This document shows, in pieces, positions 33,892-42,779 of a DNA stretch of 44,018 bases (its first letter is position 1; every line of letters begins with the position of its first letter). The DNA is from CAZWBR01 sp964404205 (GTDB taxonomy: Bacteria > Bacteroidota > Bacteroidia > Bacteroidales > Prolixibacteraceae), in NCBI GenBank assembly GCA_964404205.1, contig CAYOJD010000011.1, positions 1 to 44,018 of the forward strand, read 5' to 3'. A program made the translations under genes and the position numbers. The notes under the pieces are model-generated. The model was not told the DNA's origin and ran no database searches. It saw only the letters and a program-made list of their open reading frames with translations.

Positions 33892-34608
33892 TTAAAATCC
33901 TAACATGTCAGTCATCGAATAGATGCCCCTTTTCCCGGCAGTAAATTCGGCAGCCAGTACGGCTCCCAATGCAAATCCTTTACGACTGTAAGCACTGTGG
34001 GTAATCTCGATATAATCGTCTTCTGAATTGTATTTTACACTATGGATGCCTGGAACAGTTCCTTCGCGAAGCGGTACTATAGGTAACTCTTCTTTGGAGG
34101 CCGCAGGCTCGATAGTCCATGTTTTTTTATGTCCATGTTGCTGAATAATGTCGTTCGCCAGCGAAATGGCTGTACCGCTTGGTGCATCAAGTTTTTGGGT
34201 ATGATGTATTTCAACCATCGAAACATCATATTGAGGATAAGGCGTCATCATTTGAGCCAACTTACGGTTGAGTTCGAAAAAGAGATTGACCCCGAGGCTG
34301 AAGTTCGATGCATAGAAGAAGCCGCCGCCTTTTTCGTGGCACGCTTTTTCGACTTCTGCGCGTTGGTCCAGCCATCCGGTCGTTCCGCTCACAACAGGTA
34401 CCCCGGCTTCGAAACAAAGCAAATAGTTGTGGACTGCAGAGCCTGGCGAAGTGAATTCGATGGCCACATCGGCCTTTTGCAGGTTTTCAACAGTTAACGC
34501 TTCGGGGTTCGAAATATCGGTTTTTAACACGACAGTGTGGCCGCGCCCAATGGCAATTTGTTCAATTTCTTTGCCCATTTTACCGTATCCGATTAGTGCT
34601 ATCTTCAT
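33892..34608 (-). CDS. dapB: 4-hydroxy-tetrahydrodipicolinate reductase
   Basis: This 238-residue enzyme makes tetrahydrodipicolinate with NAD(P)H in lysine and diaminopimelate synthesis. The nucleotide-binding motif is IALIGYGKMGKEI and the substrate loop is VEIHHTQKLDAPSGTA, with the conserved His pair and the Lys. The C-terminal part reads VPLREGTVPGIHSVKYNSEDDYIEITH. It starts at ATG 34608; the TTG at 34620 would add four residues. It is followed by lepB 22 nt downstream, so they form an operon, with a -7 element at 34648-34655. Confidence 0.96.
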   Translation of the reverse strand: MKIALIGYGKMGKEIEQIAIGRGHTVVLKTDISNPEALTVENLQKADVAIEFTSPGSAVHNYLLCFEAGVPVVSGTTGWLDQRAEVEKACHEKGGGFFYASNFSLGVNLFFELNRKLAQMMTPYPQYDVSMVEIHHTQKLDAPSGTAISLANDIIQQHGHKKTWTIEPAASKEELPIVPLREGTVPGIHSVKYNSEDDYIEITHSAYSRKGFALGAVLAAEFTAGKRGIYSMTDMLGF

Positions 34609-34647
34609 AAATTTTACCAATTAGTAAACCTTTTGTAAAAAGAATTA

Positions 34648-34655
34648 CAAATATA
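34648..34655 (-). promoter_or_regulatory. -7 promoter element of the dapB-lepB operon
   Basis: On the minus strand this reads TATATTTG, a perfect TAnnTTTG match 40 nt upstream of the dapB ATG. No clear -33 TTTG is seen at 19-21 nt. Confidence 0.5.
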
Positions 34656-34734
34656 GAATTATTGATTGTAACACGACATGGCCAGAGGTTGCCAGCCGGT
34701 TTAAATCGGCGAGCCAGATTGCGAAATGATGCTC

Positions 34735-37191
34735 TTATTTGATTAACTTATCCAGTCCCAGCTTTTTAATAGCATTTTGTATTTCCGATTTTGCCTTTTT
34801 TTTGAATTCTGCTTCTACTACTTTTCGGGCATCGTCTAAATCGATTTTTACCTCAGGTTTTGAGGCGTTACCGCGCAAATCGATCCCGATTGGCAGCATC
34901 TGGATATTTTCGCTTCCCGGAACAATCCCTATTAATTTATTCACCTCATCGCTCAGATCTCCCTTATTGACATTGAAATTGAGGCGGTAGTTCAAATCGA
35001 GCGACGCTGTTTGCCTTCCGGAAACTGTAACTTCCTGTCCTGCAATTTTGGTCGTAAAGGGTGCAATATCGATACCGCCTTCAGAGATATTGATTTTTGC
35101 CGTAAAATCGCTGACTTTCACTTTGCTGAAAACCTCTTTTCTGAAATATTTGGCAATTTCCTGAAATGCAGGAGAGCCAATGATTTCGACATTGAATGCT
35201 GATATTGAGCCGATACCGTTCAGGGAATTAAATACCGGTATGTAATTATCCCCAATTTTACCTTTCAGTACGAGGTCGCTGCCAAAAGCGCCACTGCTTT
35301 CGGATGCCACCGGAATGAAATGGGCTACAGTATTGAGTGATTTGGCTGCAGACGGCAAATCGAAATCTTTGATTCCCAATTTAAAATCGAAATCGGGTTC
35401 ACTTTGGTTTGGCGTGGCATAACTTCCGGAAACAACCATTTTGCCGTTCAGAAGATTCATATTCAGGTTATCCAGAATTATTTTTTGCTCTTTTACCCAA
35501 ATCAATCCGCTGGCACCGGTAATATTCATCTTCTCGTACAGAATCTTGTTGGCTACGGCCTGAAGTTGAAGGTTAAGATTTTGGGGTACTTTGAATGGCT
35601 TTGACACTATTGTTGTGTCGCCCGTTGTTGTTTGTGACGTGATGAACTGATTTAGATTCAGATAATTCGAAGTTACTTTCAAGATGCCGTTCAATTCTCC
35701 ACGGTTCATCAAATATTGCCAGTACTGGCTTAGCGCACCACTGGCCGTAAAATCGCTTTCGCCAATTTTACCTTCAAGACGGCTCAACTGTATCGATTTT
35801 GGGTTAAGTTTTAGCTCTGCTGTTGCAATGTTGATGCTTTGCGGCAAATCTTTCGATTGAAATTGGAAACCTTTCATTGAAATGGTTCCATCAGTACGAA
35901 ATTGTTCGTATTGCTCTTTTTCAATGGCTGAGTATCGTCCGTCGAACGCCAGTTTGGCATCAATAATACCTTTTATATCAAACGAATCGAGGGGTATGGC
36001 TTGTTTCACGGATGTAAAATCTATTCTGCCGTTGAGGTTTCCTTTCAACAACGGATCGCTTGCCGGATTTTTTATTAGTAGTTTGGCTTGTAGAGGGTTA
36101 CCGGCAATATTGGCGTTGAACTGCCCGATAGAAACAGTTGTTGAATCTATATTGCCCTGAGGTTTAGAGAGACTGGCCTGAATATTAATGTTCTCAACCT
36201 CTTTCGGAAGCGACGGATATTTCAAACGGCCATTATCGACTTTAAGGTCGATAGAGAAAGCAGGCAGTGTTGCTTCGGAGTAGATTCCTTTAACAAATCC
36301 TGAGAACGAGATATTTCCACTGGTTTGAACCTCCTTCAGATAGCTTTGATATTGAGGCGGGATAAGGCCTAATAAATCTCCGAATGTAGATGATGGCGAC
36401 TGAAACTGGATATCAAAATCGTAGTTGTCGTTGCCAAGCACAAAGGTACCATCGGCTTTTACCGGCAATTGATTAACAGATAATTGGTTGTCGAGGAATT
36501 TGAAAGCCATTTTATCGAAATTGGCCTGTAGGCCACCTTCCCATTGCGCAGTGATGTTGTTGACGAAGTTGTTTTTCCCATAATCGAAACAGATGCTGTC
36601 GGCCGCTCCCTTAATGTTTAATTCACTATTGCTGCCTTTCATTTTGCCCGATAGGACGAAATTTCCGTTTCGGAGCGAAAATTGCATCGGGGCCTCTTTG
36701 TCGAGGTAGACTAAACTTGCTTTGTTCAGTTCAATTTTTTCCAAATCAATTTGTATGCTTTTATTGCTGCTTTCAGCGGTTTCTTGCATGTTCTCTTTGG
36801 CAATGTCCCAGTTGACATTGCCAAGCGAGTCGGAGATTAGTACAATTTCAGGTTGATGAATGACAATCTTGTTGATTTCCATCTTTCCACTATTCCAGAG
36901 CGAAGAGAGGTTGGTGGTCATTGCCAAACTTTTAACTGTCGCAAGCTTTTGTCCTTCGAATTGGTTAATGCCCGAAATCTCAAAGTTGGTAATTTGGATA
37001 CTTAGTTTCGGAAAACTCCTGAGAAGAGATAAATCGACCTTTCCAAAGTCGATTTTCGCGTTGACTGATTGATTGGCCTCACTTTTTATTTTGTCGATAA
37101 TCTTTCCTTTGAAAAGAATCGGAATAAGCAGCATTGTTCCAATCAGAACGGCAACAACTGCCAGTGTAATACCAATCTTCCTGTTCATCAT
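34735..37191 (-). CDS. AsmA family protein
   Basis: This 818-residue envelope protein has one N-terminal TM helix (IGITLAVVAVLIGTMLLIPIL) followed by a long beta-rich periplasmic region. AsmA features appear near the start (IDFGKVDLSLLRSFPKLSIQITNFEISG) and in the C-terminal AsmA-like domain (GIGSISAFNVEIIGSPAFQEIAKYF and GEVTVSGRQTASLDLNYR-like strands). Such proteins are thought to form hydrophobic grooves that move lipids between membranes. The start is ATG 37191 or the adjacent ATG 37188; a TTG at 37221 would overlap cinA. It is the last gene after aminotransferase and cinA. Confidence 0.88.
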   Translation of the reverse strand: MMNRKIGITLAVVAVLIGTMLLIPILFKGKIIDKIKSEANQSVNAKIDFGKVDLSLLRSFPKLSIQITNFEISGINQFEGQKLATVKSLAMTTNLSSLWNSGKMEINKIVIHQPEIVLISDSLGNVNWDIAKENMQETAESSNKSIQIDLEKIELNKASLVYLDKEAPMQFSLRNGNFVLSGKMKGSNSELNIKGAADSICFDYGKNNFVNNITAQWEGGLQANFDKMAFKFLDNQLSVNQLPVKADGTFVLGNDNYDFDIQFQSPSSTFGDLLGLIPPQYQSYLKEVQTSGNISFSGFVKGIYSEATLPAFSIDLKVDNGRLKYPSLPKEVENINIQASLSKPQGNIDSTTVSIGQFNANIAGNPLQAKLLIKNPASDPLLKGNLNGRIDFTSVKQAIPLDSFDIKGIIDAKLAFDGRYSAIEKEQYEQFRTDGTISMKGFQFQSKDLPQSINIATAELKLNPKSIQLSRLEGKIGESDFTASGALSQYWQYLMNRGELNGILKVTSNYLNLNQFITSQTTTGDTTIVSKPFKVPQNLNLQLQAVANKILYEKMNITGASGLIWVKEQKIILDNLNMNLLNGKMVVSGSYATPNQSEPDFDFKLGIKDFDLPSAAKSLNTVAHFIPVASESSGAFGSDLVLKGKIGDNYIPVFNSLNGIGSISAFNVEIIGSPAFQEIAKYFRKEVFSKVKVSDFTAKINISEGGIDIAPFTTKIAGQEVTVSGRQTASLDLNYRLNFNVNKGDLSDEVNKLIGIVPGSENIQMLPIGIDLRGNASKPEVKIDLDDARKVVEAEFKKKAKSEIQNAIKKLGLDKLIK

Positions 37192-37210
37192 GATTTGGGT
37201 TTTATTTTGT

Positions 37211-38449
37211 TCAATCAACAATCAGGTTTCGTAACAAATTCAGTGCCGTTTGACTGGCTCTGGTAATATTTCTGTCGCGTTCAGGCCCAAAATTGAAGCA
37301 TTTCGAAACCATTTTCTTCCCATCGGTTACAGCAATCCAGACAGTTCCTACCGGTTTAGTTTCGGTACCACCATCGGGCCCTGCAATTCCGGTAGTAGCC
37401 ACGCCGTAGTCGGTTTTCAATAAAATTCTGACTTGCCGGGCCATCGCTTCGGCAACTTCGCGGCTTACAGCGCCATGCTGTTCAATCAGCTCTTTATCAA
37501 TATTAAGTATATTGGTTTTGACATTGTTTGAATAGGCCACAACTGTTCCGTTGAAATATTTTGAACTTCCCGGGTTTAAGGTAATCAAATGGGCAATATT
37601 CCCCCCGGTACAACTTTCGGCAGTCGCGAGTGTTCGGCCTCTCTCGGTTAAAATTTTTCCAATATTTCCAGCAAGGGTGTCGTTGTCGAAACCATAGATA
37701 TTATTAGGAATAATTGCTTGAAGCCTTTCCGTCTGTTCGTCAATGCTTTTCTGCAACTCCAAGCGATTGTTACCACGAGCCGATAATCTTAGCCTGACAT
37801 TTTGCGGGCTGGGCAAATAGGCTAATTTGATGAAATGTGGAAGGTTTGCTTCCCATTCGGTTAGTTTTTCGGCCAGCATCGATTCGGGCAAGCCTTGTGT
37901 AAGGATGGTCCGGTGCAGGATGGGAGAGGTGTTGAATCGTTTTCTGACCCTTGGCAATACCTGATGCTCCATCAAATATTTCATCTCGAAAGGGACTCCG
38001 GGCATAAAAACATAAATTGTTCCCTCTTTTTCAAGCCAAAGTCCGGGAGCAGTTCCCATTTGGTTGTGCAAAACGGTTGCACTGCGCGGCACCAAAGCCT
38101 GGTCACGGTTTAATTGATTGATGACAACTCCTCTGGGAGACAAAAGAGCCTCGACATGGGCAAGTACCTCACGATTTTCGATTAAATCAGTGCCGAAGAA
38201 ACGACATATTGTCGGTTTAGTCCGATCGTCGTTTGTTGGGCCTAATCCGCCGGTAATCAATACCAATGGTGATTGGGCACCTGTTTCAGCAAGCGTCTGG
38301 ATGATCTGTTCTGGATGATCAGAAATGCTGGTAATTTGCCTGACATCAATACCTTCATCGTTTAGTTTCTGGGCCATCCAAGCCGAATTGGTGTCGATAA
38401 TCTGACCAATTAAAATCTCATCTCCAATGGTGATAATATCTGTGTGCAT
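37211..38449 (-). CDS. cinA: CinA family protein (competence/damage-inducible, NMN deamidase type)
   Basis: This 412-residue two-domain protein has an N-terminal MoaB/MogA-like (COG1058) domain with motifs IGDEILIGQIIDTNSAWMA and TGGLGPTNDDRTKPTI. The C-terminal CinA domain contains LATAESCTGGNIAHLIT, VVAYSNNVKTNIL and GVATTGIAGPDGGTETKPVG. CinA proteins cut nicotinamide mononucleotide (deamidase) and hydrolyse ADP-ribose in NAD salvage. It starts at ATG 38449, 3 nt after the aminotransferase stop, so translation is likely coupled. AsmA follows after about 20 nt. Confidence 0.95.
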   Translation of the reverse strand: MHTDIITIGDEILIGQIIDTNSAWMAQKLNDEGIDVRQITSISDHPEQIIQTLAETGAQSPLVLITGGLGPTNDDRTKPTICRFFGTDLIENREVLAHVEALLSPRGVVINQLNRDQALVPRSATVLHNQMGTAPGLWLEKEGTIYVFMPGVPFEMKYLMEHQVLPRVRKRFNTSPILHRTILTQGLPESMLAEKLTEWEANLPHFIKLAYLPSPQNVRLRLSARGNNRLELQKSIDEQTERLQAIIPNNIYGFDNDTLAGNIGKILTERGRTLATAESCTGGNIAHLITLNPGSSKYFNGTVVAYSNNVKTNILNIDKELIEQHGAVSREVAEAMARQVRILLKTDYGVATTGIAGPDGGTETKPVGTVWIAVTDGKKMVSKCFNFGPERDRNITRASQTALNLLRNLIVD

Positions 38450-38452
38450 AAT

Positions 38453-39604
38453 TTATTCTATTCCTTTGAAATTCAATAAATAATTTTCCAGTCGGTTCAT
38501 CCCTTCCTTTAGATTCTCCAACGAATTGGCATACGAGAAGCGAAGAAATCCCTCCCCGTTTTTGCCAAAATCGATGCCTGGCGTTACGCCAATATGGGCT
38601 TTTTCAAGGATATCGAAAGCCAAACGATAGGAGTCGTTCGAAAGATGCCGGGCATTCACAAAGAGATAGAAAGCGCCTGTTGGTTCGACTGGTAATTGAA
38701 ACCCGAGCTCTTTCATCCTGCCAATCATAAATTTACGCCGTTCGTTGTAGGTCGACTTCATATTTTCGACATCGTCATCGCTATATTTCAAGGCTGCAAT
38801 TCCTGCTTTTTGCGCGGTTGCACTGGCGCAGATAAAGAGATTTTGCTGTAGTTTCTGTAACGGCCGAACATAGGCTTTTGGCGCAATAAGGTAACCGAGC
38901 CGAAGTCCAGTCATCGCAAATAGCTTTGAAAACCCATTCAGAATAAATGTATTATCGGTAAATTCGAGCATCGAATGTGCCCGGCCTTCGTAAACCAGTC
39001 CGTGATAAATTTCGTCTGAGATGATGGTGATTGGTAATTGCGCAATTTCTTTTAAATCCTTTTCCCCAATCAAATTGCCGGTTGGGTTCATTGGCGAGTT
39101 GATAATGGCAGCTTTGGTTTTCGGCGTGATGGCCGCTGCGATATCGTGTGCACAAAACTGAAAGCCATTTTCGGCATAGACGGGTACATTTACCGGTTTG
39201 CCATGCAGAAACTTAACGAAATTGGGATAACAGGCATACCCTGGATCGGAAAGAATCACTTCGTTGCCGGGATCAATCAACGAAGATAGTGCCATCATAA
39301 TGGCAGGCGAACTGCCCGATGTAACAATGATTTGATTGGGATCGGGTTGAACGCCATACGTCTTTAGATAATAATTGCTGATTGCCTGGCGAAGTTCGGG
39401 GTCACCCAAACTATGGGTATAGTGGGTGTTTCCACAATGAATTGATTCGACATAAGCCTCTTTGACCGGATGGGGAAGACAGAAATCGGGTTCGCCTACC
39501 TCCATGTGGATGATATTGATCCCTTTTCTCTCCATTTCGTGCGCTTTTTCAAGCACTTCCATCACGATGAATGGTGAAATGGTATCGAGCAATTTTAACG
39601 ACAT
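38453..39604 (-). CDS. PLP-dependent class I/II aminotransferase
   Basis: This 383-residue fold-type-I aminotransferase has the PLP lysine at Lys227 in NGFSKLFAMTGLRLGY. Other motifs are VGEPDFCLPHPV, VTSGSSPAIMMALSSLIDPG, NSPMNPTGNLIG and SDEIYHGLVY. It resembles aspartate/alanine or aromatic aminotransferases; the exact amino acid cannot be told. The start is ATG 39604. It is the first gene of an apparent operon with cinA and the AsmA gene. Confidence 0.93.
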   Translation of the reverse strand: MSLKLLDTISPFIVMEVLEKAHEMERKGINIIHMEVGEPDFCLPHPVKEAYVESIHCGNTHYTHSLGDPELRQAISNYYLKTYGVQPDPNQIIVTSGSSPAIMMALSSLIDPGNEVILSDPGYACYPNFVKFLHGKPVNVPVYAENGFQFCAHDIAAAITPKTKAAIINSPMNPTGNLIGEKDLKEIAQLPITIISDEIYHGLVYEGRAHSMLEFTDNTFILNGFSKLFAMTGLRLGYLIAPKAYVRPLQKLQQNLFICASATAQKAGIAALKYSDDDVENMKSTYNERRKFMIGRMKELGFQLPVEPTGAFYLFVNARHLSNDSYRLAFDILEKAHIGVTPGIDFGKNGEGFLRFSYANSLENLKEGMNRLENYLLNFKGIE

Positions 39605-39690
39605 CTTTACATTTTTAATTGCTGTAAAAGTATCGAAGATTTTGGGAATGGTTTATAAAAAGGGGCGCAAATTGGCCTGAAACGGTTGAA

Positions 39691-40059
39691 TCAGCGCAGG
39701 TCGTAACCAAACGGATAAAAACTGAGCCGCATCAGCTTAAAATGTTGTAAGCCGAATGGTAACCCAATAATGGTAATTGAAAGTAAAATGCCAAAAAATA
39801 AATGGGTTAAAGCAATCCAGAAGCCAGCGAAAATAATCCAGATAATGTTTAACAGGAACGAAACAACAGGGATGCTGTTCCCGGTAGGTTGTACCGTACG
39901 GCCGAAAGGTGCCAGATGGGCAATGCCGAGTTTCATGGCCTGCAGTCCCCACGGTATTCCGATAATGGTCAAGCACAGTACAATCCCTCCCCAAATGTAT
40001 CCGATGCAGGTAAGTAACCCACCGAAAATAATCCAGATTAAATTACCGATTAAACTCAT
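39691..40059 (-). CDS. YccF domain inner-membrane protein
   Basis: This 122-residue membrane protein contains two copies of the YccF domain: NLIWIIFGGLLTCIGYIWGG with TIIGIPWGLQAMKL, and NIIWIIFAGFWIALTHLFFG with TIIGLPFGLQHFKL. The pair of matching halves fits the inverted-repeat plan of this family of unknown function. It starts at ATG 40059, where the conserved domain begins. The longer frame to a TTG at 40155 adds 32 residues with no family likeness. It stands between the aminotransferase and glutathione peroxidase genes, with about 110 nt to the latter. Confidence 0.9.
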   Translation of the reverse strand: MSLIGNLIWIIFGGLLTCIGYIWGGIVLCLTIIGIPWGLQAMKLGIAHLAPFGRTVQPTGNSIPVVSFLLNIIWIIFAGFWIALTHLFFGILLSITIIGLPFGLQHFKLMRLSFYPFGYDLR

Positions 40060-40172
40060 TGTTGTTTTCTTAATCAGTGGCAAATCGTTGCTGAAAATTA
40101 CAATTGTAGAGTAAATAATGTTGTCGGCAATGTACTGTTGAGTATTTGCCGGCAACCATCGTGATTGTAGGA

Positions 40173-40715
40173 CTATTTTCCTTCAATCCACTTGATAATC
40201 CTTTCTTCATCCGGTTTTTCCTGTGGCCAGGCAACATCGGCTAGATTCCCTTTTTCATCAATCAGGAATTTTTGAAAATTCCATTTCACCTCAGCATCTA
40301 TAACCCCATTCTGCGCTTTGGTGGTAAGCCACTTGTAAATCGGGTCGATATCGTCGCCCTTGACCGATATTTTAGACATCATCGGAAAAGAGACGCCGTA
40401 GTTTTGGGTGCAAAATGCTTTGATTTCGCTGTTGGTTCCTGGTTCCTGACTGGCAAAGTTATTGGCAGGGAACCCAATAATGATAAAATTTTTGTTTTTG
40501 TACTGCTGATATAGCTTTTCAAGTAGTTGATATTGAGGTGTCAATCCACATTTTGACGCCGTGTTGACAACCATTACTTTTTTGCCTTTCAGCGAAGCTA
40601 AATCGAAAGGTTCACCGTCAATAGTCTGTGTTTTGAAGCTGTAAAGGTTTTTGTCCTGAGCCGAAACTGAAAAAACCAGTAAAAGCGATACTATGAGTCC
40701 CAGTAATTTTTTCAT
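40173..40715 (-). CDS. exported glutathione peroxidase family protein
   Basis: This 180-residue thiol peroxidase reduces hydroperoxides. An N-terminal signal peptide (KKLLGLIVSLLLVFSVSAQ) predicts a periplasmic location. The peroxidatic Cys56 is in NTASKCGLTPQYQLL and the conserved WNF is in EVKWNFQKFLI. The usual FPCNQF is FPANNF here, so the commonly used resolving cysteine position is Ala and the Gln is Asn. Another Cys (KAFCTQNYG) remains. Reductant and resolving cysteine are therefore unclear. The start is ATG 40715. Confidence 0.93.
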   Translation of the reverse strand: MKKLLGLIVSLLLVFSVSAQDKNLYSFKTQTIDGEPFDLASLKGKKVMVVNTASKCGLTPQYQLLEKLYQQYKNKNFIIIGFPANNFASQEPGTNSEIKAFCTQNYGVSFPMMSKISVKGDDIDPIYKWLTTKAQNGVIDAEVKWNFQKFLIDEKGNLADVAWPQEKPDEERIIKWIEGK

Positions 40716-40815
40716 GTTTATACAATATAAAGTTTGTTACAGATATATAGAACGTCTGACAATAAAAAAGGTTTAAAATTGGTTTGCTTCGTTGATAACT
40801 TGTCGGCACGTTGAC

Positions 40816-40845
40816 TTGGCAGGCTGTTTTTTTATTCTATTTTTG
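40816..40845 (+). promoter_or_regulatory. Bacteroidota-type promoter of dnaX
   Basis: TTG at 40816-40818 is followed after exactly 19 nt by TATTTTTG at 40838-40845, a perfect -7 match. The dnaX ATG lies 29 nt downstream. The spacing is the same as in the metal-efflux promoter at 3302-3331. Confidence 0.65.
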
Positions 40846-40874
40846 GAAACTGATTTCCGACAACAAAATTTTTT

Positions 40875-41999
40875 ATGGAGAGTTATATCGTTTCAGCCCG
40901 AAAATATCGCCCCGACACATTTATGACAGTGGTTGGCCAGCCATCAATTACCTCTACGCTGAAAAATGCCATTCGGAGCAATCATCTGGCGCATGCCTAC
41001 CTTTTCTGCGGTCCGCGCGGAGTGGGAAAGACTACTTCGGCCCGTATTTTTGCCAAAACGATAAACTGTCTTAATCTGGGAACTGACACTGAACCATGCA
41101 ACCAATGCGAGTCGTGCGTGGCATTTGGCGAGAACCGCTCGTACAATATTCATGAACTGGATGCTGCGTCGAACAATTCGGTTGAAGATATCCGTTCATT
41201 GGTTGACAAAGTTCGAATTCCTCCACAAATCGGAAAGTATAGTGTTTACATTATCGACGAGGTCCACATGTTGTCGCAGCAAGCTTTTAATGCTTTTCTG
41301 AAAACATTGGAAGAACCGCCGGCGCATGCTATTTTTATTCTGGCTACTACCGAGAAGCATAAAATTATACCTACTATTCTGTCCCGTTGCCAGATTTTCG
41401 ATTTCAACCGGATTTCGATAACCGATATTGAAAAGCACCTTGTTGAAGTAGCCCAGAAAGAAGGTGTTACCTTCGAAGCTGCTGCCTTAAATGTGATTGC
41501 ACAGAAGGCCGACGGTGCCATGCGTGATGCCCTTTCAATTTTCGATCAGGTTGTTAGTTTTTGCGGAAACCATGTTACTTACAAAGAGACCATTGCCAAC
41601 CTGAATGTACTCGATTACGACTATTATTTCAGATTAACGGAATATTTTGCCAAGGGCGAAGTTGCCGATACCTTGCTCACGTTCAATGAGATTCTTGACA
41701 AAGGTTTTAATGCCCATCACTTTATCATGGGTTTGGGGCAACACTTCCGCGATTTACTGATTTGCCGTGACGAGGTGACCGTACAGTTGCTCGAAGTAGG
41801 CGGCGAGATTCGCGAACGGTACAAAAAGCAAGCTGCAGCCACTCCTGTCGATTTTCTTGTCGGAGCGCTTCAGCTCTCTTCCGATTGTGATATTCAGTAT
41901 AAGTCTTCTTCGAACCAGCGATTTTTGGTTGAACTGACCTTGGTCCGAATTGCCCAACTGACCGAGTTGTTAAAAAAAAAACAGTTGATGAAGCCATAG
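40875..41999 (+). CDS. dnaX: DNA polymerase III subunit gamma/tau, zero-frame (gamma-like) product
   Basis: This clamp-loader ATPase forms the core of the DNA polymerase III holoenzyme. The zero frame gives 374 residues: Walker A GPRGVGKT at 46-53, a zinc module with Cys65, Cys75, Cys78 and Cys81, Walker B IIDEVHML, sensor 1 ATTEKHKIIPTILSRCQ, and domain III ending around residue 365. It then reads LKKKQLMKP and stops, because the A run at 41972-41981 is followed by CAG TTG ATG AAG CCA TAG. That leaves an AAA+ protein with no tau C-terminus, about the extent of a gamma subunit. The missing tau part continues in the -1 frame from the A run. Confidence 0.93.
   Translation: MESYIVSARKYRPDTFMTVVGQPSITSTLKNAIRSNHLAHAYLFCGPRGVGKTTSARIFAKTINCLNLGTDTEPCNQCESCVAFGENRSYNIHELDAASNNSVEDIRSLVDKVRIPPQIGKYSVYIIDEVHMLSQQAFNAFLKTLEEPPAHAIFILATTEKHKIIPTILSRCQIFDFNRISITDIEKHLVEVAQKEGVTFEAAALNVIAQKADGAMRDALSIFDQVVSFCGNHVTYKETIANLNVLDYDYYFRLTEYFAKGEVADTLLTFNEILDKGFNAHHFIMGLGQHFRDLLICRDEVTVQLLEVGGEIRERYKKQAAATPVDFLVGALQLSSDCDIQYKSSSNQRFLVELTLVRIAQLTELLKKKQLMKP
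41972..41981 (+). promoter_or_regulatory. A10 run in dnaX, candidate slippage or frameshift site
   Basis: Ten consecutive A are read in the zero frame as TTA AAA AAA AAA CAG, so A AAA AAA heptamers allow two lysine tRNAs to slip by -1. RNA polymerase could also add one A, or skip two, on this run. Any of these joins the zero frame to the tau C-terminal frame. A genuine A11 or A8 in the genome would make one continuous gene instead. Confidence 0.6.
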
Positions 42000-42688
42000 C
42001 CACATTGGTTTTGCTTCCTATTTTTTCAGCCATCGATCCGTCGAAATCTGCGGTTAAGCCGTCATCGGTCGTACGGAGCCCATCTGAACCAAAATCAATT
42101 TCTCCGGAAACAGCATCCAACAAATTACCCCCCGTTTCTGTACCGACAGCGAAGTTGGAGGCTACTCCACCGCCTGTAAATAATCCGGTCAAGCGTGTTC
42201 CTGGCTTAGGTTCCATTGCTATACCATCGATTTTTGATATGATTAACGGTAAATCCGAAGACAAAGTTCTGGAACCGTCAGTTTCAATTCAAGGAGCTAA
42301 AGTTGAGCCGCTTTGTAAGCCTTTTACAGGAGAAGATTTGCTTCTGGTATGGAAAAAATTTGTAGAACAGGTCGATGCCCCGCAGTTAAAATCGGCATTA
42401 TCGACCCGCGAACCAAAACTTAATGAAAACTGGCGGATAGAATATTTATTGGATAATGATGTCCAGTTGCAGCGCATTACACTCGATTTAAAACCCCGGT
42501 TGATTGGTCATTTGCACCGAACGTTACAGAATGAGCTGATAGAAATTGAATTCTCGGTAAGCGAAAATACCGAAGCAATATCGAACAGACCCTATACTGA
42601 TAGTGAAAAGTGGAATTTGCTGGCCGAAAAATATCCCGCATTGGCAACCTTAAAAACAAAATTCAACCTCGACTTTGAACAAAGTTAG
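41972..42688 (+). CDS. dnaX: dnaX tau-specific C-terminal region, in the -1 frame
   Basis: This open frame of 238 residues overlaps the end of the gamma-like frame in the -1 phase and has no convincing start of its own (the first candidates are TTG codons at 42005). It reads KKKTVDEAIATL, then a Pro/Ser/Val-rich linker (SEPKSISPETASNKLPPVS) and a C-terminal domain with LLLVWKKFVEQVDAPQLKSAL, VQLQRITLDLKPRLIGHL and the ending PYTDSEKWNLLAEKYPALATL typical of Bacteroidota DnaX. Codon use and domain conservation show that it is expressed as part of tau. Joining at the A run gives a tau of about 604 residues. Confidence 0.85.
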   Translation, partial: KKKTVDEAIATLVLLPIFSAIDPSKSAVKPSSVVRSPSEPKSISPETASNKLPPVSVPTAKLEATPPPVNNPVKRVPGLGSIAIPSIFDMINGKSEDKVLEPSVSIQGAKVEPLCKPFTGEDLLLVWKKFVEQVDAPQLKSALSTREPKLNENWRIEYLLDNDVQLQRITLDLKPRLIGHLHRTLQNELIEIEFSVSENTEAISNRPYTDSEKWNLLAEKYPALATLKTKFNLDFEQS

Positions 42689-42779
42689 CCTGTAATTTTT
42701 TATTGATAATAAAGGTTTGATTGTACCATTGGTATAACCATTGTGTTTCAGATTATTTAATTAATAATTAAAATATTAC

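Noticed and set aside
41725..42264. Minus-strand frame of 179 codons across the dnaX frame change
   Set aside because: It lies opposite conserved dnaX sequence on both sides, is rich in low-complexity residues and has no family likeness.
42721..42760. Short palindrome-like sequence GGTATAACC upstream of icd
   Set aside because: Symmetry is imperfect and only about 4 bp per arm, which is expected by chance in AT-rich spacer.
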